From Hyaloperonospora brassicae (lineage: Eukaryota; Oomycota; Peronosporomycetes; Peronosporales; Peronosporaceae): 64,000 nucleotides of DNA. The notes beneath the pieces are model-generated. The model had not been told where the DNA came from. It worked only from the letters and a program-made list of their open reading frames with translations, and made no database searches. Location of the stretch: NCBI GenBank assembly GCA_947650285.1, contig CANTFL010000002.1, forward strand, positions 186,001-250,000, written 5' to 3'. This document shows positions 33,901 through 45,100 of this stretch, in pieces. The translations under genes and the position numbers were made by a program. How positions within the stretch are numbered: position 1 is the first letter of the stretch; every line of letters begins with the position of its first letter.

Positions 33901-35470
33901 CGGATCCTCTATGAGGCACATGATACTGCGTTGAGTGGTCATCTCGGTCGTGAAAAGACCTACGGCTCTGTGAGCCAATGATATTGGTGGCCCAAACTAT
34001 ACAAATGGGTGAGCACCTATGTACGTACGTGTGAAACGTGTCAACGGGTGAAACCCTCACCACATGCGGCAGCGCCGCTGGCTAGTTTGCCTATACCCAA
34101 AGGGTGTTGGGAGTCCATCAGTATGGACTTCCTGTTCGGTTTACCGAAGGATTCGTATGGAAATACGGGTATTGTGGTCTTTGTTGACCGTTTGAGCAAG
34201 ATGGCTCATTTAACGGCGGTGCCAGACACCATTGATGGTGAAGGTACAGCGACGCTGTTTATCGATCGCGTGTTTCGACAACACGGTCTGCCGTTGGCAA
34301 TTGTCTCTGATAGAGATCCTCGCTTCACTGGGACGTTTTGGAATTCCATCTTCAAGGTGCTCGGCACACGTTTGGACATGTCCACAGCGGATCATCCGCA
34401 GACCGATGGTCAAACGGAGCGCGTTAATCGTGTCATTGGTGACATCTTGCGCAGTGTTTGCGCTGAAACACCTAAGCGTTGGAGCTCGATGCTCCCTGTC
34501 GTTGAGTTTGCGTTGAATAACGCTGTGCATGCCTCCACCGGCTACACCCCGTTCTACGTGAACGGTCTCACACACCCTCGCGTTCCGTTAACGCTACCAC
34601 TACGTGGTTCAGGGCTTGGTGGGGGAGAGAGTTGCCGATCGGCTTGCTGATATCAGCCCTGCTACTGTTCAAAAACAGGTAAGCGAGTTTCTCGCAACGC
34701 GATTGAATGTCTTACGACATGTGCGTGACGCACTGGCTGATAGCCAAGATAAGCAGAAGGAACAAGCAGATGCCAAAGGCAGAGGTTGTATTGAACGTTA
34801 TAAGGTCGGAGACCAAGTTCTACTCAATGCTAAAAACCTACCTACAAATGTAGTATCCGCCGTCTTCAAGACGAAGTTGCGCCCGCGCTTCATTGGACCC
34901 TTTACGGTCGTCGCAAAGAAGGGACTTGCGTATACGCTCAACCTTCCGCGCAAACTGCGCACACACCCCGTGTTCTACGTTGGCATGCTTAAGCCGTATC
35001 GGGATCCGTCCCACGTGAACTTGGAGGCGCTTGCGCCGGGTAGGTTGGCTTAGCCATCGGTTGCTGAATCCGTATCAGGAGGTCAAGCTGAGCCTCCATC
35101 CGGGCTTTGCCCAACTCCAACGCCCGAACACGGGCTCGCATTGCGTCGAACGCACTCTGGGTCTGACCCAACGTCTCACGAAGACCACTCAGCTCGAGAA
35201 GCACCTTCTCGTGCTCCTCCTTCGGTATACCGACCACCTCCGACGCTGCTCGATGAGCAAGGGAACCGCCATTTCCATGTGGAACGACTCCTGAAACGAC
35301 GTCGTCGTCAGGGTCAATACCAGTATCTGGTAAAGTGGCGAGGGTACCCGGAGTCGGAGAACTCGTGGGAATTTGAGGTACCCCTTCGGCAGGATTGCCC
35401 ATACGCCGTTGATGTTTTTGAACATCGTGGCAGGGGTCATCCTTCGACCGATATCGCTTCCCACCAATAG
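30960..35470 (+). pseudogene. Pol polyprotein pseudogene of element A (PR-RT-RH-IN-chromodomain)
   Basis: Domains in order: aspartic protease (ILIDSGASCNYARR near 31135; YDLILGMAWLERH near 31360); reverse transcriptase (YFDD at 32821-32832); RNase H (CDASDFAIGSALL near 33284); integrase with an HHCC zinc finger (CETCQR near 34033) and a DD35E triad (Asp 34126, Asp 34309, Glu 34417); chromodomain (YLVKWRGYPESENSWE, about 35270-35405). Compared with element B I see these lesions: a one-base deletion before the protease, a 106-bp deletion near 31403, a one-base insertion near 32670, a TGA at 33979, a one-base insertion near 34628 and a TAG at 35051 between integrase and chromodomain. The catalytic residues themselves are intact. 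Confidence 0.93.
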
Positions 35471-36290
35471 TGGTGGAAGCAGGTGGGTACTTTGGTTCCG
35501 CTTGACCAACTCCCACTTCCATCGGCACAGCCGGAGCATAGCGGGTGCGAAATCGCAATTGGCCTCTGGCCTTAAGCTTGGCATAGTCATACCGAAGCTT
35601 TCGTTCGAGACGAACATCTGCCACATTGGCACTTGCTGTGAGAGCTAGCATGCTGCTGAGGTGACGTTTCCGGTGCACCCAGCGCACAAAAGTGTTGTCC
35701 TCCTCCTCCGGAGATTCGCCTGCGAATAAGAGGATGGGTATACCCCTCATCGGTGGCACCGGTGCACCCCGTGCTTGCGTGTCAAGTCGCAACTTGTATT
35801 GACTTAGAGTCGTCAAGTGGGGTTGCAGGTACCTCTCACGAAGTGCCTGTCGGCTCGCCACTTCATCAGAAGATGTCGGCTCAGCGCCAATGGCCCACGT
35901 TGCCAGGGAACGACCTGTCGTTTGGCGTATACGCTCTTCCACATTGAGTGGCGTGAACTGATAGCCACGACGACCCTCAAGGTCTGCCGCAAGCTGCATA
36001 CGGCGCTGAGCGCTCTCCTCTTGTTGGATTACCAACTCTTGTTGCTCATCGAGCGGGTTGGTGATGATGTGTTCACCTGCATCTGTGGTATGATGCTGCG
36101 TTTCTCACGCGGTGGTCTCACTACGCTCGGCAAATGGGTTTGGTGCAGTATGAGGCGATGCCTCTTGCACTGGTGAGTTGGACATTGTCCGTTCTTCACC
36201 ACGGACATCGGTATCACTACCATAGTCCTCCTCCACATTAATGCCGAGGTGAGAAGAGAGAGTCGGGGACTCGTAAGGTGGCGATGCCAT
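34989..36290 (-). pseudogene. Antisense open reading frame at the 3' end of element A
   Basis: On the strand opposite to gag-pol, one frame runs from ATG 36290 to a TAA at 34989, about 433 codons, with a single in-frame TGA at 36107-36105. The part after the stop is 348 codons long. It overlaps the sense chromodomain and integrase tail. The product would be hydrophilic, with an acidic Ser-rich N-terminus (MASPPYESPTLSSHLG), a basic middle and a heptad-like C-terminal segment (KEEHEKVLLELSGLRETLG) that looks coiled-coil. I recognise no domain. Element B keeps a homologous N-terminal frame and other fragments. Antisense ORFs at this place are known in some plant Ty3/gypsy elements, where their function is unresolved. 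The alternative is a by-product of sense-strand coding, but about 800 codons' worth of sequence outside pol is also open, which speaks against that for the N-terminal half. Confidence 0.6.
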
Positions 36291-36385
36291 GGTGTTTCGT
36301 GCTTTGCAAACCGTGAGGTTAGAGTGCACACACACCGTTCTCTTCGAGGAAAAGTTCGATTGACGTTTTGTGGTAACGTCAGTCT

Positions 36386-36397
36386 GGTGGGGGAGGG
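36386..36397 (+). other. Polypurine tract of element A
   Basis: A G-rich run (GGTGGGGGAGGG) directly precedes the 3' LTR, where plus-strand DNA synthesis would be primed. Confidence 0.7.
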
Positions 36398-36918
36398 TGT
36401 AACGGGGTTACACGTCGGCTGGTAGCCGACGATAGGTGTGGTGCACACACGAGAGGGGGGTATCCTATAAGGTAATATTAGAACACAGTGAGCGTATCAA
36501 TTGTTGAAGACTGGTGTCTGTCATCAATTGATTGCAAGATTTTTTAAGAGGTTATTTAGGGCAGGTTAAATACGTTGTTCTAAGGTGTTCTTTTAGGTTA
36601 AATGAAGAAATAAAATTCAGTTCCCATTTTGATCAACATAAGACACGTGCCTTACGAGGCGTCTTTGATCGGGAGGACAGAAGCAACGCCTGTAAAGGTA
36701 GCTTGTCCTCGAGCACTCTGTGCTGTGATTCATTTGAATCGTTTGGTCCCTCTGGAACGGGGACCGTAAGCTCTCTGAGCTGTTGACTCTCTGAGGGGTT
36801 TTGAACCACCTTTAAGCTCTCTGAGCTGTTGACTCTCTGAGTCGGGTTCTTTGAACCGAAGTTGCTCATTGAGCGTAAAGTCTTCCTCTGACTTAAGGAG
36901 CTGTGTAGCTCCGCTACA
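36398..36918 (+). repeat. 3' LTR of element A (521 bp)
   Basis: It matches the 5' LTR except for three substitutions (each C in the 5' and T in the 3' copy) and a small indel cluster around 36795. The target duplication TACCC follows at 36919-36923. Confidence 0.95.
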
Positions 36919-36923
36919 TACCC

Positions 36924-39133
36924 TGTCCGTGATGTTTCGATGCAAAAACTTTTGTACTGTATCGATGCGTGTTCTTGCCAGTTATGATAATAGTTCTACC
37001 TCATTACTACAAAATCTCTTGTATACCAGGGTCAGGACCGCGACGTTCGCGTTTACGCAGCTTTGTGAGTTAGCATATTACCCAGTTCCCCAAAACTGTG
37101 AAGCGATTTGCGATGTCGTGGGCTCACATTTCGAAGAGCAACGCCATTGAGCACAATCCATAAGTGAGTCCCACATATCCCTACGCAATAGGAACTATAT
37201 CCGTTACCAGTCGTTTACTCTTGTCTCGACGCCGTATACAGGCCCTCAATGTCTCTGCTGTTGCGATTACTCGATCTTGTCGGGATGCGACACCCGACAG
37301 AGAGACCAGGATCATCCAGATATACATCCGATAACCATGTACAATGACTACAGAATTTTACTTTGGCGCACGTGTCTTTTTACAGGTCCAAAGATGTGAG
37401 ACGAAGTGTATTCACACTGTGGCAGGCGACATATTCTGAAAACTATTATCAACCGACGATCCAAATTGTAGATTAAGGCTCTTGGTATCATTCAGTATTA
37501 ACCTTGACGCTGAGTTTGCTTCTAGGCACTGGCCATGATCCTGCATCTTACATGAGCGATAATGCGCCTCTACATGCGACCTTTAAACATTGCTGATAAT
37601 TGTGACGGAGTACTCTCACTTGTACTGCCACATTGGAGCTACATATACTGACGAAAAGTAGGCATATGATTCGTATCCTCAAGTCCACTGTACGTGCAGA
37701 GAAAAGGTCATCTTCTGAAAGAACACGTTTACGAGATGGGAAAGGTAGTGTACTTTATCGATACTTATATTTCCTACTAAGATCCATTTGATATTGTCTT
37801 GACTATTTTCAACTACAAACTTAAACTCGAAACTCGATCGCTAACATTTGCGCGCGTCTAGCAGTGGCCGGTGGTAGTTACGTTAGTTTATATAAGGGCC
37901 TTGATCATAAATAATTGGAGCTACTATTCCATTCAAGCTTTTATGAAGCAATTCGATTTGCTCAATATTAGCAATTTGAGAACATTTATATCAACTCAAT
38001 CTGGTGTCAACGATATCTAGCTGTCTTGACGTTGACATTCAAGCCACCACTTGCTAGTACATCAATGGAGTGGTAACGACAGGCTGTCGTCGTTTGTAAA
38101 GCCGAACGCGCGCCAAAAAAGTGTCGTCCAAGTCGAACCACTCGCGGCGTGATCTGCGACTGATCGAATTCCGGTGGTGTCGCGAATGGGCGGCAAGCCG
38201 CCTCTGTGCGCTGGAGTCGTGCAACTTAGGCTAATGCTCATTTCTCAGAGTCTTTACTATTTAAGCGAAGATGCAAGAAGAATACACGACAGCATCAAAC
38301 TACTGCTTCAATGGGACCTGACCCTTCGCAAAATTCCTATGATCCGTCGTATCTCTACACAGCGACCTGACCCCATTCATAAGAGGCGTGCTTGAACGGA
38401 GTCTGCCATACTGAGAGACAGTTCGCGAGATCCCATTCATCACCAATGTGAAATGGAGGGGAACCGAATGTTACGGTCATGTCCCCAATTATTGAGCTGA
38501 ATGCAGGGGATATGTTGGTCCCGCAGAAGATATGCTACAGGCACACTTAGTGGATTCGATCCTACGGATGCGTTTTTATATAATGGCTAGAAGATTTCAT
38601 GTCTTATCTGACCGAATCAGTTGCAAACACGGCTCCTCCCGAACTCAGTGGCGTTTATACGACCAATCACATTCCAAAATTTGGACTACCACATACAAGT
38701 GAGAATTCTAAAGATGATGATGCATGCGTAAGGCATATAGATTTAAAATACCTGTATTTTGCATTCCAGCTAATTCCTGACTACATTAAGCAAGGTGCGT
38801 CGTGTCTAGTCACTTCGTTCCATGTCGATACCGATTGCAATGTCGTGGCCGATGAGCCTTATTCGGATTCCGCAGAGACCGCTTTATCGGTTGCTGTTCT
38901 ATATATACCGAACACTCGCATTTTAGATGTTGCATCTTCAAATCATACCAAAACGATCTTTGTCCGGATAAGCCCGGCAAAGCGACTAAATTTTTTATTA
39001 TGGAGCTCCGCAAGACACTGCAAAATTTAGAGTACGTTCTGATATGATGGCTCCTTGAATATGGGATAGCTCAACTGAGACATACACTTGCACTTGTACA
39101 GTATCCTAGGAAGTTTAAGTAAAAAATATTAAG
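36924..39133. other. Repeat-derived DNA, no gene recognised
   Basis: The first 60 bases (TACC-TGT-CGTGAT-TTTCGAT pattern) resemble 40070-40105, suggesting that element A landed in an older repeat. A 143-codon frame at 38599-39030 has no recognisable domain. Confidence 0.45.
37790..37930 (+). repeat. Diverged third copy of the 14.4 kb leader repeat
   Basis: Shares TTGTCTTGA, AACTACAA, GCGCGCGTCTAGCAG and a later TTGGAGC-like segment with 14400-14540 in the same order. Confidence 0.4.
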
Positions 39134-39458
39134 TGTTAACTACCCTTCGTTCTGAACCATACCATATGCAGTTAAAGACCGGCACTGCAACTTTAACTAG
39201 TCAAGTTACACCTGGTAAACATTAGCGGGAACATCAACGTTTGTCGAACCTGGACCCATATGGCGTCCGTATGTCTTCGTCTCACCTATCATCTCCGATT
39301 GAACTTCGACATGACGATCGATTTACCCATTCCCACATGTGAAGGTGTCGCGTCTTGGCCCCTCTTGTCGACTTGCTAAACAATCAGGTGAGGTTCCCTT
39401 TATCTGTCATGGGTCTTGCAGTCTTCATCCGAGCTTCCATGATCTGACAGAAACAACA
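39134..39458 (+). repeat. LTR-like sequence (diverged relative of 40916-41218)
   Basis: Begins TGTTAACTACC after a purine-rich run (GGAAGTTTAAGTAAAAAATA) and ends near CAACA. It shares the purine run, AACTGCAACTT-like core and AACAATCAGGTGA with the copy at 40916. Confidence 0.45.
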
Positions 39459-40915
39459 TCTTATACCATCAACTACAAAAGCGTGTTTGTAAATGCAGAG
39501 TAGTCTTCAATTGAATCATCCTGTCACGCATTTACTAAGGTGTCGAAAATTGAGGTCGCACATAGAGTGACCGGTAAAAGAATGACGTTCAATTCAGCGC
39601 TCAATTCTAGACTCTGGTCGTCACAGTGTAATCACAAGCAGATTCCACTGTAGCTGATACATGTGAAGTGCTCGCTAACGATGGTGTACCTCATCTGTAA
39701 TAAGGCCACCAAGTTGTAGTATAATGAATAATTATGCGAGTATAACCTTACGATAGTATTAAAATGTTTGTAAAGCGTTTTCGGCAGTACAAAAATATAA
39801 TGATTGGTTGACTTTGACCATGATGTAGACGGAAAACAATTAATTTTGGATATTTCCATGATTATTATCACCAACGATATCACAAATCAAGGATAGTTAC
39901 GCGCAATCAGTGTTGAGCAATAAGACCGCTTGCACGCTTGCAATAAATACAGAAAATATGAAAGATTTAGTACTACTTAAACTTGGTACTAAGGTAAATG
40001 GTAGACAATTCTATTTACTACCTCACATCCAAACTGCCGAACCATTTGGCTGAGCTCATCTCCGCGCTACCGTGTACGTGATATTTCGATAAAAAACGAG
40101 CTGTTATCATTATGAGCTGGCGTGCTTCATAGCACCTGGTAGCACTGGTAGACTCGTCGATTAATTAGAGAGCCAATTTATGATGGACATGGTGCGATAA
40201 AAAGTCTTAAGTATAGTATACGTTATATTATCGTACGAGATGGCTCGAACAAAAAGAAGGTTGTGAACTCGTACGTTTGACTGTCGTCAGTCATTTATAA
40301 GTGCAGTGAGCAATAGTGTACTATTGTCCAATTTATTCAGCATGATCTTGACGTGGCTCATAGAAAAGTTTCTTGATTCACCGACGAATGCAAAAGGCAG
40401 GCTGAATTGACAACAAATCCATCACCTGAGATGTTCTAAAAGTAGCAAAGTAATTATTTACAAGTTTGATGCATGTTCGTCCGTCCATATGCTTTCGCTT
40501 CGAGAGAAACTTCGATGTTGCATAAAGGTTCTTCTTTTACTCGTTAAGACAGGAAAGGAAGAGCATTCCTGCAACCTCAAGATTTCTCTTATATTACCGT
40601 CTGTATCCGTCTATAATAGCAGGCTGCACTTATCGAAATGAACTTGAGTCAATATTTGGCTAGCTAATGATTCGAAAGCGTATAGAATGATCATGTCGGA
40701 TATTTACAAAGATATCAAGAAATCTGGCGTTCTCCAGTCGCCGTGACCTCCGCATGAGTCATTTTGGTCCAAAATCGAGAACCTTGATTGCGACCACCAC
40801 GACGTGTGCAGCTCGTTGAGCCGCACCGTCGTCACGTTTATTTGGGCTCATAATCTGTTAGAACGAAGGCGCACTTGCGCAGTAGAAGTAGGAAGTAAAA
40901 GTAAAATATATTGAG
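39459..40915. other. AT-rich repeat-derived DNA, no gene recognised
   Basis: It includes TGGTAGCACTGGTAG at 40137-40151, like the primer-binding site of element A, two bases after CATAGCA. This suggests the 3' end of another LTR at about 40134. Confidence 0.4.
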
Positions 40916-41218
40916 TGTTAAGAACTACCTCCTTCAACACGGCGACATGCATGACCAGAGACGGGAACTGCAACTTGACCATGTCAAGTCACACATGGTG
41001 TCAGTCTCTACCTTTCCCATGTGACATCCTGTCACATGGCTTCCGTCTCTCACATTCCCAACTGTCCTGCTTTTCCTCTGTCCCACACGTCCTATTTGGT
41101 CGATCGCCCCGTCGTGGTCCCACATGTCACGTCGTTCGGTAATCAACCAATCAGGTGACACCGTCCCATGGTATAGCACTTGAACCTTGAAACCTGTCAA
41201 ACACGATAATTTCTAACA
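40916..41218 (+). repeat. LTR-like sequence (303 bp) abutting truncated element B
   Basis: Starts TGTTAAGAACT, ends TTCTAACA (TGTTA/TAACA inverted termini) and is preceded by a purine-rich tract (AGGAAGTAAAAGTAAAA) like a polypurine tract, so it may be a 3' LTR. Gag of element B starts immediately after it. No target duplication is seen. Confidence 0.5.
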
Positions 41219-41219
41219 A

Positions 41220-42140
41220 GATGTGCTAAATGCACGAGTCGAGACCTTCATGCACTAGGAACCAGCCCTCCTAGGGCAGGTTCAAAACCAAGTAGCGTCG
41301 GCTATGCCAATACGCGACGATGCCAGATGAAGAGGCTAAGCCTCATCCCCTTCGGGTGGACGTCAAACATTACTCCGGGAAGGAGGGGAGATCTCACTCT
41401 CTGGATCCGTGAGATTGAGATGTCCGTGAGATCTGGCCTTATCCCACTCAAGTACCACCGAGTATCGATGGCTAATTCAAAGTTTGATGGAAGAGCAAGA
41501 GAGTGGGCCGTGACGTGCAACACGTCTGTCGACTTGGCTTTTCCCACATAGGGTTCGCTCAAGTTAGACCTTTTGCTAGTTTCTAGCCGCCTAACCAGGC
41601 TCACCGCGTGCGCTAACGCTTCTTGGCTACCCTTCAGGGTAAGAATGAGTTAACGGACTATGTCCAAGAGTTGAGAACTCTGATGGCTACTATGCAGTCT
41701 GACCCCCTCCATGAGACAGTCTTTGTGACTGTATTTATAGAAAGTCTTCGTAATGACGTTGCCAGGACCAAGGTTTTTTTTGGGTCCATCCCTCCTCTTT
41801 TGAAGAGGCGTTGAGCATCTCTCAAAAAATGCTGAGTACAGCCATAAGTCGGCCAGACTTGGTTGGGATGGGTACAGCCCAAGCTTTGCAAGGGCATCCT
41901 TAGCAAATACTTCTGCTTACTGTAAGCCAGAACCGATAATCTTAGCTGTGCTGAAGATGAAGGTGAAGCTGAGCATCAGGTTTCGGAGAAACAACAGGAA
42001 GTAAACTGTTGTTATGTGTGCTGAAGCACTAAACACTTCCGCCCCACTTTCCTTTTGCGCAAGCAGCTACCAGAATCCTATGAGTCGAATGCCCGGTCTC
42101 AACCAGAAGTCTTTATGGCACGGAGGAATGTCGACACCTA
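41220..42140 (+). pseudogene. Gag pseudogene of element B
   Basis: Aligns with A gag from residue ~35 to the C-terminus (LTLWIREIEMSVRSG near 41393; ELTDYVQELRTLM near 41645). It is broken by stops and frameshifts, among them a run of T near 41775. The zinc-knuckle Cys are partly lost (VMC followed by a stop near 42022). Confidence 0.88.
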
Positions 42141-42149
42141 GTAGGCGCG

Positions 42150-45100
42150 GTGTGCCCTACTCGGGTAGGTCTGACTTATGTTACTTCTCTACGATGTAGA
42201 GCTAAACAGGGTTTAGCCCCACTAATCTTTGTACCCGCCGCCAGCACAGAGCGTGGACAAAAGAATGGATTATTAGTCGCCGAGGAAAAAGTCAAAGGCT
42301 TTGAGAAGAAGTGGTCGATCTTAGTCGACTCAGGAGCATCATGCAATTATGCTCGACGTCGTTCCATTGAGGGAAGTCGGAGATGTGCTGAGGCGCTCAA
42401 AGCGCATGAAGATGATCCGATCACCGCTCGTTCATCGACTGGTAGTCGCGTCACGGTGCCTAAACTTTCGTTACACTTAGGCGTGAAGTTTTTGGACTTT
42501 GACAGCATTGAAAGCTGCCTTGTCTAGATTTGGATTCGAGTTATGATCTCATCCTAGATATGGATTGGTTTGAACGCCACGAGCCATGGATTGATTGGAG
42601 TTCTAAGACCTTAAGTGCAACGCGCAATATTCCTAGCGAAGCTTTGGAAAGTCAAGAACCCACCTTCGCTAGACAACAAAAGCGCTATTGGCGCGAGCCA
42701 TTGACGGAAGATGTCAATGTGCTAGACATTGGTATGTCAGAGTTAATTATCTCTAATGTCAATGACATCAATATTGAGCGGAGCTCTTTCACAGTATGTG
42801 AAGGGAGTTATACTCCGTTGAGTGAAACTCGTTGTGATACTGAGTCACTGCATGCTGCGGGCATGGTTGTCCTAGGGCCGAGACATCAAGAATGTAATTT
42901 CTCTGATGTGAGTGGGGTGGCACGTGAAATTCCACCGAGTGAGGGCGGCCGAGGTGGAACCGTACTGAATGTCGGAAATGAAATTGTTGGCGAGAAGCCA
43001 GGGTGTTCAGGGATAGGCCTCGATGCTGTACATGAAGTGGTACGTGTAAATTCACTGGGTGAGGTTTTCGAGTTACGTAAGTCTACCTCATATGTCGTTA
43101 AAGACATGAGCTCTCGTATAGAGCGTGATACGATAATAGCACTAACGGAGAACCTACCGTCGCGGCCTCTAGGAGGAGTAAGGTTTCTTTGAGGAAGCAA
43201 TCTCAGCGTAGGGTAGCAACTGGTAAGCGCCTAACGTCTAAGAAGTCACGAAGTGATAATAGTAATGATACACTGTATACACTTGTCAATGGATTGACTG
43301 GCCAGATTGATGGCAATATTAGTCTTGAGACTCTTCCATCCGTGGATAAAATCTTTGAGCTAGACGAGATGTCTGACGGCGAATTTAGCCAAGCCTTGCA
43401 GGCAGGAGAATTTTCCGAGTTAGTGGTCATTCGGCCTGATATTGAGTTGAACTCATCCTCGTTATTGGACGAGTCTGTCCTTGAGGACACAAAGGCGGCA
43501 TTGGATGCCCGTAGTGGATCCTCGATCCTTAAGGATCCTCTTGATCCGTTCTATCCTTTGGTAAAGGAATTTCAAGACGTGATGTGTCACGACCCACCGT
43601 CTGTATTACCTCCCGATAGAGGTGTGCGTCATGAAATTGACTTAGTTCCTGGAACTAAATACTGCGTAACCCGGCAGTGGCCTTTGCCCAAGGAATAGTG
43701 TGACGTCATAGACGACTTCTTTCGTGCAAAGCACGCGGCGGGGATGGTTCGTGAGAGCAAATCTCCCCATTCCACACCGACCTTCTGTGTCAAAAAGCCC
43801 AACGGGAAGTGGCGCATTGTTCATGCTTACAATAAGCTTAATGTGGCCACCATCCCGGCTCAGACACCAATTCCGAGGAAGGATGTTCTTCAGAACAATA
43901 TGGTGGGATGTACAATGTACAGGGCGCTCGACTTAGCCGATGGTTATTACCAGCTTCTCATGCGAGAAAGCGATATTCCGCTGAAAGCGGTCAGCACTCC
44001 AAGCAGGATGCTCTGGGAGTGGCTAGTTATGCCACAGGGCTTGTCAAACGCGCCAGCTACGTTCAATCGTCTTGTGACGCAACTTTTTCGGCCTCACCGA
44101 GGTTATGCACAGACCTACTTTGATGACATCTTTGTCCATAGTCGTGCAATGAACGGCCGGTCTGATGTGGATAATCACATCGACCATTTACGAGAAGTGC
44201 TCGAGTGCATGCGCACGAATAAGTTGTACGCCAACGCCTCTAAGTAGATCTTTGGTGCACAAGAGATTCCCTTTTTAGGGTGCTTCATCGGGAAGCGAGG
44301 TCTTCGAGCGGATCCCGCTAAGATAAAAGCCATAGTCGATTGGCCGGTTCCAAAGAACCAAAAGGACTTACTTAATTGGCTTGGCCTTGCTAATTACTTA
44401 CACAAGTACAGTGCGAACTACGTAGACATGGCTCGGCCATTATCCAATCTCCTTAAAAAAGATGTGGAATGGTGTTGGACGAACACCGAGCAGGAAGCCT
44501 TTACGGCTGTAAAAGAGAGCCTTCTTCATGCGCCAATCTTGGCTTTGCCCGATCCTGTTCGGCCTTTCAGTGTCGTCTATGACGCATCTGACTTTGCCAT
44601 TGACAGCGCTCTGTTACAAACAGATGATGATGGGCGGGGACGCGTTATTGCGTTTGAGAACCGGCAGCTAAAGGCTGCAAAAATGAACTATCCTGTTCAT
44701 GACAAACAGCTACTTGCAATGAAGTATGCTCTCGTCAAATTCAGATCTCATCTACTTGGCTCTAAGCCGTTTGTGATCTACACCGATCATGCGTCATTGC
44801 GCACTGCAACCCAGCCGCCTCACCTATCTCAGAGAATGGCTCGTTGGCTTTCCTTCTTTGCCGAACAGAACTTCGAGGTGAAGTATAAGCCGGGCAAGCA
44901 GAATGCTTTGGCTGATGCGTTGTCACGCAGGCCTGACTATGAGCTTGCTCATGTTACGACTCTGTCGTAGTCGGTCACTGACCTAATCCGTACGTCATAT
45001 GCCAAGGATGAACATTGTGTAGCACTGATACGTGCTCTTTGGAGCGACGAGTTCGAGACTCAAACATAGAATTGTCGGTACGATTACGTGCGTGGCTACA

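Larger units (their letters stand above)
29337..36918 (+). mobile_element. Ty3/gypsy (chromodomain) LTR retrotransposon A, full length
   Basis: A complete 7.58-kb element with two LTRs (29337-29862 and 36398-36918) and a 5-bp target duplication TACCC (29332-29336 and 36919-36923). Between the LTRs lie a primer-binding site, an intact gag, a pol in Ty3/gypsy order (protease, reverse transcriptase, RNase H, integrase, chromodomain), a long antisense open frame and a polypurine tract. The LTRs differ by three C/T substitutions and a small indel cluster, so insertion was recent. Pol nevertheless carries a deletion, three single-base indels and two stops, so the element cannot supply its own enzymes. 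Confidence 0.96.

Noticed and set aside
34989..35470. The idea that the antisense ORF of A is only a by-product of the chromodomain strand
   Set aside because: It holds for the overlap, but the N-terminal half (35471-36290) lies outside pol and is homologous in B, so the idea does not explain everything.
29337..36918. RIP-like C-to-T mutation as cause of the LTR differences
   Set aside because: Only three C/T differences exist, too few, and RIP is not established in oomycetes.
38599..39030. 143-codon frame containing HIDLKY, reminiscent of copia RNase H
   Set aside because: Only six residues fit and the neighbouring copia motifs are absent.
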